Translations under genes and position numbers: made by a program
Shown here: positions 1 through 5,086 of the stretch, piece by piece
How positions within the stretch are numbered: the first letter of the stretch is position 1
Layout of the letters: each line of letters starts with the position of its first letter
DNA from: Paracoccaceae bacterium
GTDB taxonomy: Bacteria > Pseudomonadota > Alphaproteobacteria > Rhodobacterales > Rhodobacteraceae
Direction of reading: 5' to 3'
Length of the DNA stretch: 6,282 nucleotides
NCBI GenBank assembly: GCA_020441345.1
Contig: JAGRMK010000131.1
Location: 1-6,282 of the forward strand
The notes under the pieces: generated by a model
Told to the model about the DNA's origin: nothing
Database searches by the model: none
What the model saw: only the letters and a program-made list of their open reading frames with translations

Positions 1-430
1 GGATGTCGTTGATCGCGGTGTTCAGCGCCTGCGCGTTCACCGCGCCAGCGTCCAACGCGGTCTTGGCGGCGGATTTGACCATCGCCAGCGCCATCAGCAT
101 GCGTTCGACCGGCACGAAGCTGTCGCCCGCCTTCTGTGCGAGTTTCTCGGCCTCGTCCAGCACCCTGACCAACGCTTGATCGGTATAGGCCTGCCCGGCG
201 TCGCCCGTCACCTTGGGCAGCTTACCCACGGCCAGATCGACGGCTTGCACCACGCGGTCGGGCGCGCCGCCCGCCCGGCGGATCAGGTTGGCGGCCATGC
301 CCTGATCGTCATCCATCAGGGCTTTCAACAGATGTTCGGGGGTCAGCCGCTGGTGGCTTTCGCGCGCGGCGATGGTATTGGCGGCCTGCAGGAACCCTTT
401 GGCCCGTTCCGTGAACTTCTCAAGGTTCAT
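1..430 (-). CDS. clpB: ATP-dependent chaperone ClpB, N-terminal part (cut by window edge)
   Basis: ClpB is the cytoplasmic AAA+ disaggregase that works with DnaK/DnaJ/GrpE to pull proteins out of aggregates. Only about 143 N-terminal residues of an expected ~870 lie in the window; both ATPase modules are beyond the left edge. The visible part is the Clp N-domain: it opens MNLEKFTERAKGFL, continues with the typical SHQRLTPEHLLKAL at about residues 25-38, and shows the second repeat of the domain around residues 88-130 (TDQALVRVLDEAEKLA, then FVPVERMLMALA). The start ATG (428-430 on the complement) is preceded by GAGGAG about 6 bases upstream, a strong ribosome binding site. The gene is divergent from the PilZ pair and has its own heat-shock promoter. 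ClpA and ClpC also carry this N-domain, but the MNLEKFTE opening and the sigma-32-type promoter fit ClpB best. Confidence 0.93.
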   Translation of the reverse strand, partial: MNLEKFTERAKGFLQAANTIAARESHQRLTPEHLLKALMDDDQGMAANLIRRAGGAPDRVVQAVDLAVGKLPKVTGDAGQAYTDQALVRVLDEAEKLAQKAGDSFVPVERMLMALAMVKSAAKTALDAGAVNAQALNTAINDI

Positions 431-456
431 CGTTTTCTCCTCAATAAGCGCCCGTC

Positions 457-468
457 GTGTCGCGACAC
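457..468. repeat. 12-bp perfect palindrome in the clpB leader
   Basis: GTGTCGCGACAC is a perfect dyad with no spacer. It lies between the clpB heat-shock promoter and the clpB start, about 27 bases upstream of the start codon, so it would be in the transcribed leader. It could be an operator half-way downstream of the promoter or part of a small leader structure. A spacerless palindrome forms a poor RNA hairpin, so a DNA-binding site is the more likely role if it has one. It is also upstream of the divergent PilZ genes. Confidence 0.35.
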
Positions 469-509
469 ACCCGACCATCGGCGTGCGTCCCTTGTGGGCC
501 TCGATCCTT

Positions 510-538
510 ATGTGGGGGGCGAAAAAGCGATCATCAAG
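510..538 (-). promoter_or_regulatory. Heat-shock (sigma-32/RpoH) promoter of clpB
   Basis: On the minus strand a -35 element CTTGAT (538-533) is followed by a 15-base spacer and a -10 element CCCCACAT (517-510). This is close to the RpoH consensus CTTGAA-N13-17-CCCCAT-T. Transcription would start near position 500, giving a clpB leader of about 70 bases. Known biology agrees, since clpB is a classical RpoH target. The match is seen directly; its use by RpoH is inferred. Confidence 0.8.
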
Positions 539-596
539 GGGCCGGTGTTTACCGATGAGAAACCTGTTTGCGCCAAGCTGACGGTCAATGACACGC

Positions 597-601
597 AAGG
601 A
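597..601 (+). promoter_or_regulatory. Ribosome binding site that decides the first PilZ start
   Basis: AAGGA lies 7 bases before the ATG at 609. An in-frame ATG at 588 would put this Shine-Dalgarno sequence inside the coding region and has no comparable motif before it, so 609 is preferred. Confidence 0.65.
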
Positions 602-608
602 CCCTGAC

Positions 609-896
609 ATGCTTCAACGCGCCTCTCGCCTGCCCTCGCGGGTTCTCGTTCAGGTCCGCACGCAGGGGGCCGTCTTCGATGCGACGATCGGCAATCTCAG
701 CCCGGGTGGCGCGCGGCTGCTGGGCGTGCCGGACCGGGCATTGAAGGTTGGCGAACGGATCGACATTCAGGCCATGGGCCGCAACCTTCAGGCCGAGGTG
801 CGGTGGAATTTCGACGACACCTGCGGGTTGATGTTCGCCCAACCCCTCAGCCAGACCGACATTTCCGCGATCCTCGGGTCGTGGACCTTGCATTAG
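609..896 (+). CDS. PilZ-domain protein (first of a tandem pair)
   Basis: A 95-residue protein consisting of a single PilZ domain, a cytoplasmic fold that usually binds cyclic di-GMP and passes the signal to motility, adhesion or polysaccharide machinery. Both signature elements are present: RLPSR at residues 7-11 fits RxxxR, and NLSPGG at 29-34 fits (D/N)xSxxG. The closing strand EVRWNFDDTCGLMFAQPL (residues 63-80) is also typical. There is no signal peptide, membrane segment or effector domain. The start at 609 is chosen because AAGGA precedes it at 7 bases; an ATG at 588 would add seven residues. It is divergent from clpB and is followed after 11 bases by a second PilZ gene, so the two are probably cotranscribed. 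The process it controls cannot be read from the sequence. Confidence 0.85.
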   Translation: MLQRASRLPSRVLVQVRTQGAVFDATIGNLSPGGARLLGVPDRALKVGERIDIQAMGRNLQAEVRWNFDDTCGLMFAQPLSQTDISAILGSWTLH

Positions 897-907
897 GCAG
901 GGGGCCG

Positions 908-1246
908 ATGCGCTATCGCGAACATCGCTTTCCTTGCGACCTCCCGGTCGAGGTTGTCGGCCCCGATGGCCAGGTGCAAGCCTGCATCGTGACCAATGTC
1001 AGCCAGTGGGGCGTTCGGCTCGCGCGGTTCGATGCCCCCCAGATCGGCGACACCCTGCGACTCAGGCTGGGGGTCGGCACGCAACCGCGCGAAGCACGGG
1101 TCCGGTGGTCGGCGGGCGCCTATTGCGGATTGCGCTTTGCTCAGCCGCTGGATGCCAGAACCATCGCGCTGGCGCGCAAATCGGTCAGTCACAAGGCCAG
1201 GATCAAACCTCCGGGTTGGAACCTGCAACTGCGTGAACTGCGTTAA
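908..1246 (+). CDS. PilZ-domain protein (second of a tandem pair)
   Basis: A 112-residue single-domain PilZ protein. NVSQWG at residues 30-35 matches (D/N)xSxxG, and ARVRWSAGAYCGLRFAQPL (63-81) is the terminal strand pair seen in its neighbour, with the same CGL-FAQPL pattern. The N-terminal arginine motif is less regular: R2, R4 and R7 are present (RYREHR) but not the exact RxxxR spacing, so cyclic di-GMP affinity may differ. The last 30 residues are a basic tail (KSVSHKARIK) beyond the domain. The ATG at 908 has AGGGGG 3 bases upstream; an open frame extends upstream to 803, but that stretch overlaps the first PilZ gene in another frame and is not PilZ-like. The shared motif and spacing suggest an old duplication, though the two have diverged strongly. 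Confidence 0.85.
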   Translation: MRYREHRFPCDLPVEVVGPDGQVQACIVTNVSQWGVRLARFDAPQIGDTLRLRLGVGTQPREARVRWSAGAYCGLRFAQPLDARTIALARKSVSHKARIKPPGWNLQLRELR

Positions 1247-1283
1247 GGGGGAAAGCGACTTGCCTGCACCCGGCCGGGAATAA

Positions 1284-1305
1284 GGCGAGCGCCAAAAGCT
1301 CGGCC
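1284..1305 (+). terminator. Hairpin downstream of the PilZ pair, possible terminator
   Basis: GGCGAGC (1284-1290) pairs with GCTCGGCC (1298-1305) through 7 base pairs with one bulged G, enclosing a 7-base loop, 38 bases after the second PilZ stop. No run of T follows, so it is at best a non-canonical terminator or a 3' end-protecting hairpin. Confidence 0.3.
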
Positions 1306-1497
1306 ATTGCCCCTCGTTGCACCAGTGGCCAGCCCCGCCGCCGCGAAGCCTGCCCGGTTCGCAATCGGATGCGCGCCGCGCCCAACCCGCCCCCGACCCC
1401 GCGCCGCGCCAACGTCACACCGGTTCGGTCACGCCGGTTCGATCTCGGCGGTCCATCGCGCCGCGTCCCCCTTTGCGCGCGATACCTGCCGCTGGCG

Positions 1498-1512
1498 GCA
1501 TGGCGGCCATGC
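1498..1512. repeat. Interrupted palindrome GCATGGC-G-GCCATGC
   Basis: Seven bases on each side of a single central G are perfectly complementary. It lies about 130 bases before nifU and 8 bases before a second dyad, in a stretch with no gene. The geometry suits a dimeric DNA-binding protein. No regulator family is recognised from the motif. Confidence 0.35.
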
Positions 1513-1519
1513 GCCCCTT

Positions 1520-1542
1520 GATAGGCGCGTCATGCCCCTATC
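1520..1542. repeat. 23-base dyad GATAGG-N11-CCTATC overlapping a sigma-32-like motif
   Basis: GATAGG (1520-1525) and CCTATC (1537-1542) are perfect inverted repeats about a centre at 1531, with further pairs at 1527/1535, 1528/1534 and 1530/1532. The same bases contain CTTGAT (1517-1522), a 12-base spacer and CCCCTAT (1535-1541), which resembles a heat-shock promoter with a slightly short spacer. It could be an operator, an upstream nifU promoter, or neither. Confidence 0.35.
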
Positions 1543-1587
1543 CCGGCGCCGTGCCGCGCTCCTCGGTGTCTGCGACCCGTCGCGTCC

Positions 1588-1616
1588 TTGACTCACCGGT
1601 CAGCCGGTCGCATATC
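1588..1616 (+). promoter_or_regulatory. Probable sigma-70 promoter of nifU-tsaB-rimI
   Basis: TTGACT (1588-1593), a 17-base spacer and CATATC (1611-1616) form a promoter with a good -35 and a weak -10. Transcription would start near 1623, leaving a leader of about 16 bases that includes the CGGAGG ribosome binding site at 1626-1631. The spacer contains a direct repeat CCGGTC at 1596-1601 and 1604-1609, which might bind a regulator. Confidence 0.5.
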
Positions 1617-1638
1617 CCGATGAAACGGAGGCTAGTCC

Positions 1639-2196
1639 ATGTTCATCCAGACCGAGTCCACGCCCAACCCCGCGACCCTGAAATTTCTGCCCGGGCAGGA
1701 TGTCCTGGGCCAGGGTGCTGCGGATTTTCCTGATATCGAGGCTGCGGCCCCCTCGCCCCTGGCTCGCGCCATCTTCGCGGTCGAGGGCGTAACCGGCGTC
1801 TTTCTCGGTGCAGATTTCATCACCGTCACCAAGGCCGAGGGCGTCGATTGGGCGCATGTGAAACCCTCGATCCTGGGCGCGGTGCTGGAGCATTTCCAGT
1901 CCGGCCGCCCAGCGATCGAAGGCGCGGCGCAAGACGCGCACGCCACGCAGGACGGGCCCGACAGCGTGATCGTCGAGCAGATCAAAGAGCTTCTGGACAC
2001 CCGGGTGCGCCCCGCCGTGGCGCAGGATGGCGGCGACATCACGTTCCACGGATTTGATCGTGGCGTCGTCTACCTGCACATGAAAGGCGCCTGCGCGGGT
2101 TGCCCGTCATCGACAATGACGCTGAAAATGGGCATCGAAAATCTGCTGCGCCATTACATCCCCGAAGTGACCGAGGTACGGCCCGTTGCCGTCTGA
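1639..2196 (+). CDS. NifU family (Nfu-type) iron-sulfur cluster scaffold/carrier
   Basis: A 185-residue Nfu protein with the same two-domain plan as mitochondrial NFU1. Residues 1-87 are the Nfu N-terminal domain, opening MFIQTESTPNPATLKFLPG, the family signature. Residues about 107-180 are the NifU C-terminal domain, with RPAVAQDGGDI (124-134) and the cluster-binding CAGC at 152-155 (C152 and C155), through which a dimer would hold a [4Fe-4S] cluster for transfer to client apoproteins in the cytoplasm. The middle (88-106) is an Ala/Gln/Asp-rich linker. CGGAGG lies 7 bases before the ATG. The length is normal and no key residue is missing. It is followed by tsaB after 58 bases on the same strand, so the three genes may share a transcript. 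It is not the three-domain NifU of nitrogen fixers. Confidence 0.93.
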   Translation: MFIQTESTPNPATLKFLPGQDVLGQGAADFPDIEAAAPSPLARAIFAVEGVTGVFLGADFITVTKAEGVDWAHVKPSILGAVLEHFQSGRPAIEGAAQDAHATQDGPDSVIVEQIKELLDTRVRPAVAQDGGDITFHGFDRGVVYLHMKGACAGCPSSTMTLKMGIENLLRHYIPEVTEVRPVAV

Positions 2197-2254
2197 CCCT
2201 GCGCCCGAGGCGGCGGGGCACGCGGCCCCCGGCACCACCCCCACGGTGTGACAG

Positions 2255-2845
2255 ATGGGCACGCGATCGGATATTACCCTCGGGTTTGACACCTCGGGCG
2301 GGTGGTGCTGCGCGGCGCTGACGCGCGCCGACACCGTGATGGCGCAACGGTTCGTCGCCATGCCACGCGGCCAGGGCGAGGCCCTTGTGCCCCTGCTGAA
2401 CACAGTCTTGCAGGACGCGGCAGTGACATGGACCGACCTTGCCGCGCTGGGGGTCGGCATCGGGCCCGGGAATTTCACCGGCATCCGTATATCCGTGTCC
2501 GCCGCGCGCGGTCTTGCGTTGGGCCTCGGCATCCCGGCAATTGGTGTCACCCGGTTCGAGGCCTTGGCGCTGGACGGTCCCGATCTGCCGGTCGTGGTGC
2601 CCGCCCTGCGCGATCAGGTCTGGGTACAGACCCCTGGTGCAGCGCCCGAGCTGCACGATACGCCCCCCCGGCCGGCCATTGGCGAGGGCCACGGACTGAC
2701 CCCCCCCGCGCATGCCCTGGCCGTTGCCATCGCACGGCTTGCCGCGTCGCGCATCGGCACCGTGCAGCCGCGCCCCGCGCCGCTCTATCTGCGCGACGCC
2801 GACGCCGCCCCCCCGTCGGATGCACCGCCGGCGCTGATCGAATGA
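2255..2845 (+). CDS. tsaB: tRNA t6A biosynthesis protein TsaB
   Basis: TsaB (YeaZ) is the non-catalytic partner that binds TsaD and TsaE in the complex that installs threonylcarbamoyl-adenosine at position 37 of ANN-reading tRNAs. The protein has 196 residues, shorter than the ~230 of E. coli. The ASKHA-fold N-terminus ITLGFDTSGG (7-16) and the family hallmark GIGPGNFTGIR (68-78) are clear, and the C-terminal RPAPLYLRDADAAPPSD (173-189) is the usual end in this bacterial group. An in-frame TGA at 2249-2251 rules out any upstream start, so ATG 2255 is well fixed although no good Shine-Dalgarno sequence precedes it. The stop overlaps the rimI start (ATGA). The gene contains three long C runs (7, 8 and 7 bases), all in frame here. 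Confidence 0.93.
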   Translation: MGTRSDITLGFDTSGGWCCAALTRADTVMAQRFVAMPRGQGEALVPLLNTVLQDAAVTWTDLAALGVGIGPGNFTGIRISVSAARGLALGLGIPAIGVTRFEALALDGPDLPVVVPALRDQVWVQTPGAAPELHDTPPRPAIGEGHGLTPPAHALAVAIARLAASRIGTVQPRPAPLYLRDADAAPPSDAPPALIE

Positions 2846-3261
2846 CCCCCGCGGATCTGGCAGGGCTTCACGCACGCTGTTTTCTGACGCCTCCACCCTG
2901 GAGCGAAGCCAGCTTCGCCGAATTGCTTGCCGACCCCCAGATCACCTTGCTCTGCGATCCGCACGCCCGCGGCTTTGCCGTGACGCGGCAGGTCCTGGAC
3001 GAAGCCGAACTTCTGACCCTTGCCGTCGATCCCGACCACCGCCGGCAGGGCATCGCGCGTGCGCTGATCGACCGGATGACGGAACTCGCGGCAGACCGGC
3101 ACATTGAAACACTGTTTCTCGAAGTGGCCGAAACAAACCTTGCGGCGCGCGCGCTTTATGATGCCTGCGGCTTTGCCGCGGCCGGGCGCCGCCCGGGATA
3201 CTACAAGGGGCCCGACGGGCAAGAGATCGCGGCGCTGGTGCTGCGCAAGCCACTGGGTTGA
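2842..3261 (+). CDS. rimI: RimI-type GNAT N-acetyltransferase (ribosomal protein S18 alanine acetyltransferase)
   Basis: A 139-residue single GNAT domain. RimI acetylates the N-terminal alanine of ribosomal protein S18, using acetyl-CoA. The acetyl-CoA pyrophosphate loop is RRQGIA (67-72), just after LTLAVDPDH (58-66) on the central strand. FLEVAETNLAARALYDACGF (92-111) is the RimI-like motif ending in the LY-x3-GF element, and Y120/Y121 follow in the last strands. The ATG overlaps the tsaB stop by four bases, so translation is probably coupled. Adjacency of tsaB and rimI is widespread in bacteria and supports this assignment over a generic GNAT enzyme. An open frame runs upstream to 2302 but lies inside tsaB and has shadow-type composition. 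The substrate is inferred from family and context; RimI homologues can also acetylate other proteins. Confidence 0.85.
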   Translation: MTPADLAGLHARCFLTPPPWSEASFAELLADPQITLLCDPHARGFAVTRQVLDEAELLTLAVDPDHRRQGIARALIDRMTELAADRHIETLFLEVAETNLAARALYDACGFAAAGRRPGYYKGPDGQEIAALVLRKPLG

Positions 3262-3323
3262 AGCGACGGAACGACGCCGCGATGCAATACAACGTAGCCG
3301 ACAGGACACGATTGCGATTTCCC

Positions 3324-3342
3324 TTCACAAAGCCCCTGTGAA
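3324..3342. promoter_or_regulatory. Perfect dyad TTCACA-N7-TGTGAA before the permease gene
   Basis: Six bases on each side of a 7-base spacer are perfectly complementary. It lies in the 109-base gap between rimI and the TauE/SafE gene, 28 bases before the permease start. It could be an operator or, on RNA, a hairpin close to the start site. No convincing -35/-10 pair could be placed around it, so its relation to a promoter is unknown. Confidence 0.4.
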
Positions 3343-3370
3343 ACGCGGCAGCTATGTCCTATTGAAAATC

Positions 3371-4291
3371 ATGTTGATCTACCTGCCCATTGCAGAAATC
3401 TCCACGAATGCGCTGACTCTGCTGGGTGTCGGCGCAGGCGTTGGCATGTTGTCGGGCATGTTCGGAGTTGGCGGCGGATTCCTGATTACGCCGCTGCTGT
3501 TTTTCATCGGCATTCCGCCGGCGGTGGCCGTGGCGACCGGCGCCAACCAGGTTGTCGCCTCGTCGATTTCGGGCGTTCTGGCGCATCTGCGGCGCAAGAC
3601 CGTGGACCTGAAGATGGGCACCGTGCTGTTGATCGGCGGATTGATCGGGTCGAGCGGCGGGATCTGGCTGTTTCGTCTGCTTAGCCGGCTCGGCCAGGTC
3701 GATCTGTTCGTGCAACTGGCCTATGTGCTGTTTCTGGGCGTGATCGGCACCTTGATGCTGCAAGAGAGCGTGCGCAGCTGGTACAGGTCGTCGAAACCGG
3801 GGGCCGCGCGGCGCAAGCTGCACAAGCACAACTGGGTGCATGCCCTGCCGCTGAAGATGAAATTCCGCGTTTCGGGTCTCTACATCAGCGTGATCCCGCC
3901 AATGCTTGTCGGCATGGCGGTCGGCGTTCTGTCGGCCGTGATGGGGGTTGGCGGCGGGTTCATCATGGTGCCGGCGATGATCTATCTGCTGGGCATGCCA
4001 ACCAAGGTGGTCGTCGGCACCTCGTTGTTTCAGATCATTTTCGTGACCGCTTACACCACCGTCGCGCATGCCGTGACCAGCCATTCGGTCGATGTGATGC
4101 TGGCGTTCTTCCTGATCATCGGCGGCGTTCTGGGGGCGCAGTTCGGCACGCAGATCGGACTGAAGCTGAAGGCAGAGCAGCTGCGCATCCTGCTGGCGCT
4201 GTTGGTCATTGCGGTCTGTATCAAGGTCGGTCTCGACCTGCTGATCCGCCCGGCAGAGCTCTATTCGGTTCGCATTCCGGGGCAGCATTGA
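3371..4291 (+). CDS. TauE/SafE family membrane permease (putative sulfite or anion exporter)
   Basis: A 306-residue inner-membrane protein of the TauE/SafE family, whose studied members export sulfite or sulfoacetate, or take up related anions. Two homologous halves are visible: GMLSGMFGVGGGFLITPLL (25-43) and GVLSAVMGVGGGFIMVPAM (185-203), the duplicated family motif, each followed by a matching PPAVAVAT/PTKVVVGTS segment. Hydrophobic stretches suggest about eight helices, with a basic loop at 134-168 (RSWYRSSKPGAARRK region). The open frame reaches back to 3104, but the upstream part overlaps rimI and is arginine-rich shadow sequence; MLIYLPIAEIS at 3371 is the start I would expect for this subgroup. 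No strong Shine-Dalgarno precedes it; a GTG at 3338 is an alternative. It overlaps the next gene by one base. The substrate cannot be read from the sequence. Confidence 0.85.
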   Translation: MLIYLPIAEISTNALTLLGVGAGVGMLSGMFGVGGGFLITPLLFFIGIPPAVAVATGANQVVASSISGVLAHLRRKTVDLKMGTVLLIGGLIGSSGGIWLFRLLSRLGQVDLFVQLAYVLFLGVIGTLMLQESVRSWYRSSKPGAARRKLHKHNWVHALPLKMKFRVSGLYISVIPPMLVGMAVGVLSAVMGVGGGFIMVPAMIYLLGMPTKVVVGTSLFQIIFVTAYTTVAHAVTSHSVDVMLAFFLIIGGVLGAQFGTQIGLKLKAEQLRILLALLVIAVCIKVGLDLLIRPAELYSVRIPGQH

Positions 4292-5070
4292 TGCGGGCGC
4301 TGGTCTTCCTTCTGTTGGTCCTGGCTGCCTTGCCCGCCGCCGCCAACGAGATCGTCGGCGCGCTTAGCCAGAACCGCGTGGCGTTGACCGCGAATTTTTC
4401 TGGATCGGAGATCCTGATCTTCGGCGCGATCCGGCGTGACCCGACCGAAGCACTGGCTGCGGATGCGACCGATCCGGCGCATTTCGACGTGGTGCTGGTC
4501 ATCGAGGGACCGCGGGAACCGGTTGCCATCTGGCGCAAGGACCGGCGCGCGGGGATCTGGGTGAACGTGGACAGCGTGACCCTGGCGTCGGTGCCGTCGT
4601 TCTACGCGGTGGCGACGACCGCCCCGCTGCACCAGATCATCAGCCCGGAAACCGACGCCGAGTTCCGTATCTCGGCCCGCCAGGCGATTCGACCCGATCA
4701 AAGCATCGGCGTGGTGGCCGACCCGTCGGTGTTTTCCGAGGCGCTGTTGCGGATCCGCGAACGCGCCGAACAGTACCTGACGCTAGATCGTTTCGTGCAC
4801 CTGGATCGCGAGATCCTGTTTCGCGCCAATGTGCAACTGCCCGCCAACCTCACCGAGGGCGCCTATACCACACGGATGTATCTGGTGCGCGACGGGAATG
4901 TCGTGCACCAGTTCCGCACCGCGATCTTCGTGCGAAAGGACGGGCTGGAGCGGTGGCTGCATCAGATGGCTTATGACCAGCCATTCCTCTACGGGCTGCT
5001 GGCCCTTGCCATCGCGCTGATCGCAGGATGGGGTGCATCGGCGCTGTTCCGGTTCATCCGAAGCGCCTGA
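4291..5070 (+). CDS. TIGR02186 family (Alph_Pro_TM) membrane-anchored envelope protein
   Basis: A 259-residue protein of unknown function found mainly in alphaproteobacteria. Residues 1-18 are a signal peptide (hydrophobic core VFLLLVLAALPAAA). A large beta-rich domain follows with conserved stretches ALSQNRVALTANFSGSEILIFGA (24-46, read in parts), WRKDRRAGIWVN (81-92), PSFYAVATT (102-110) and PANLTEGAYTTRMY (184-197). A C-terminal helix at about 232-255 (LYGLLALAIALIAGWGASALF, in part) anchors it, with a short basic tail. The bulk should therefore face the periplasm. ATG 4291 overlaps the permease stop (TGATG); a TTG at 4288 is an unlikely alternative. Tight coupling to the permease suggests one functional unit, perhaps a substrate-presenting or assembly partner. 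Family assignment is from recalled motifs; function is inference. Confidence 0.85.
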   Translation: MRALVFLLLVLAALPAAANEIVGALSQNRVALTANFSGSEILIFGAIRRDPTEALAADATDPAHFDVVLVIEGPREPVAIWRKDRRAGIWVNVDSVTLASVPSFYAVATTAPLHQIISPETDAEFRISARQAIRPDQSIGVVADPSVFSEALLRIRERAEQYLTLDRFVHLDREILFRANVQLPANLTEGAYTTRMYLVRDGNVVHQFRTAIFVRKDGLERWLHQMAYDQPFLYGLLALAIALIAGWGASALFRFIRSA

Positions 5071-5086
5071 CGCGAACAATGAGTGT

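Larger units (their letters stand above)
1247..1638. other. 392-base gap without a convincing gene, between pilZ pair and nifU
   Basis: Open frames here, for example 1307-1591 and 1317-1733 on the plus strand, translate to low-complexity Ala/Pro/Arg sequence with no recognisable domain or ribosome binding site, as expected by chance at this GC content. The gap holds a hairpin just after the PilZ genes (1284-1305), two dyads (1498-1512 and 1520-1542), a CCCGGCCGGG palindrome at 1269-1278, and a probable promoter before nifU. No tRNA could be built: T-arm-like GGTTCG sequences occur near 1353 and 1435, but no matching acceptor or anticodon arms were found. A small RNA cannot be excluded. Confidence 0.6.

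Noticed and set aside
803..907. 35-residue upstream extension of the second PilZ protein
   Set aside because: Lies inside the first PilZ gene in another frame and carries no PilZ features; ATG 908 has its own AGGGGG.
1345..1465. T-arm-like GGTTCG motifs suggesting a tRNA gene
   Set aside because: The T-stem closes poorly (G-T in place of the conserved G-C) and no acceptor, D or anticodon arm could be matched upstream.
1307..1733. Plus-strand open frames in the gap before nifU
   Set aside because: Ala/Pro/Arg low-complexity translations, no ribosome binding site, and one runs out of frame into nifU.
2210..2230. GGGGC-ACGCG-GCCCC stem between nifU and tsaB as a terminator
   Set aside because: Only 5 base pairs, no T-run, and it lies between codirectional genes likely to be cotranscribed.
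2039..2896. 285-residue minus-strand open frame across nifU end and tsaB
   Set aside because: Gly/Arg-rich shadow sequence spanning two genes on the other strand, with no domain.
3104..3370. N-terminal extension of the TauE/SafE frame by 89 residues
   Set aside because: It overlaps rimI for half its length, is arginine-rich and unlike the family, and the expected subgroup start is at 3371.
3359..4288. 309-residue open frame antisense to the TauE/SafE permease gene
   Set aside because: Gln/His/Asp/Arg-rich composition typical of the reverse strand of a hydrophobic membrane protein; no domain, and the sense gene is clearly real.
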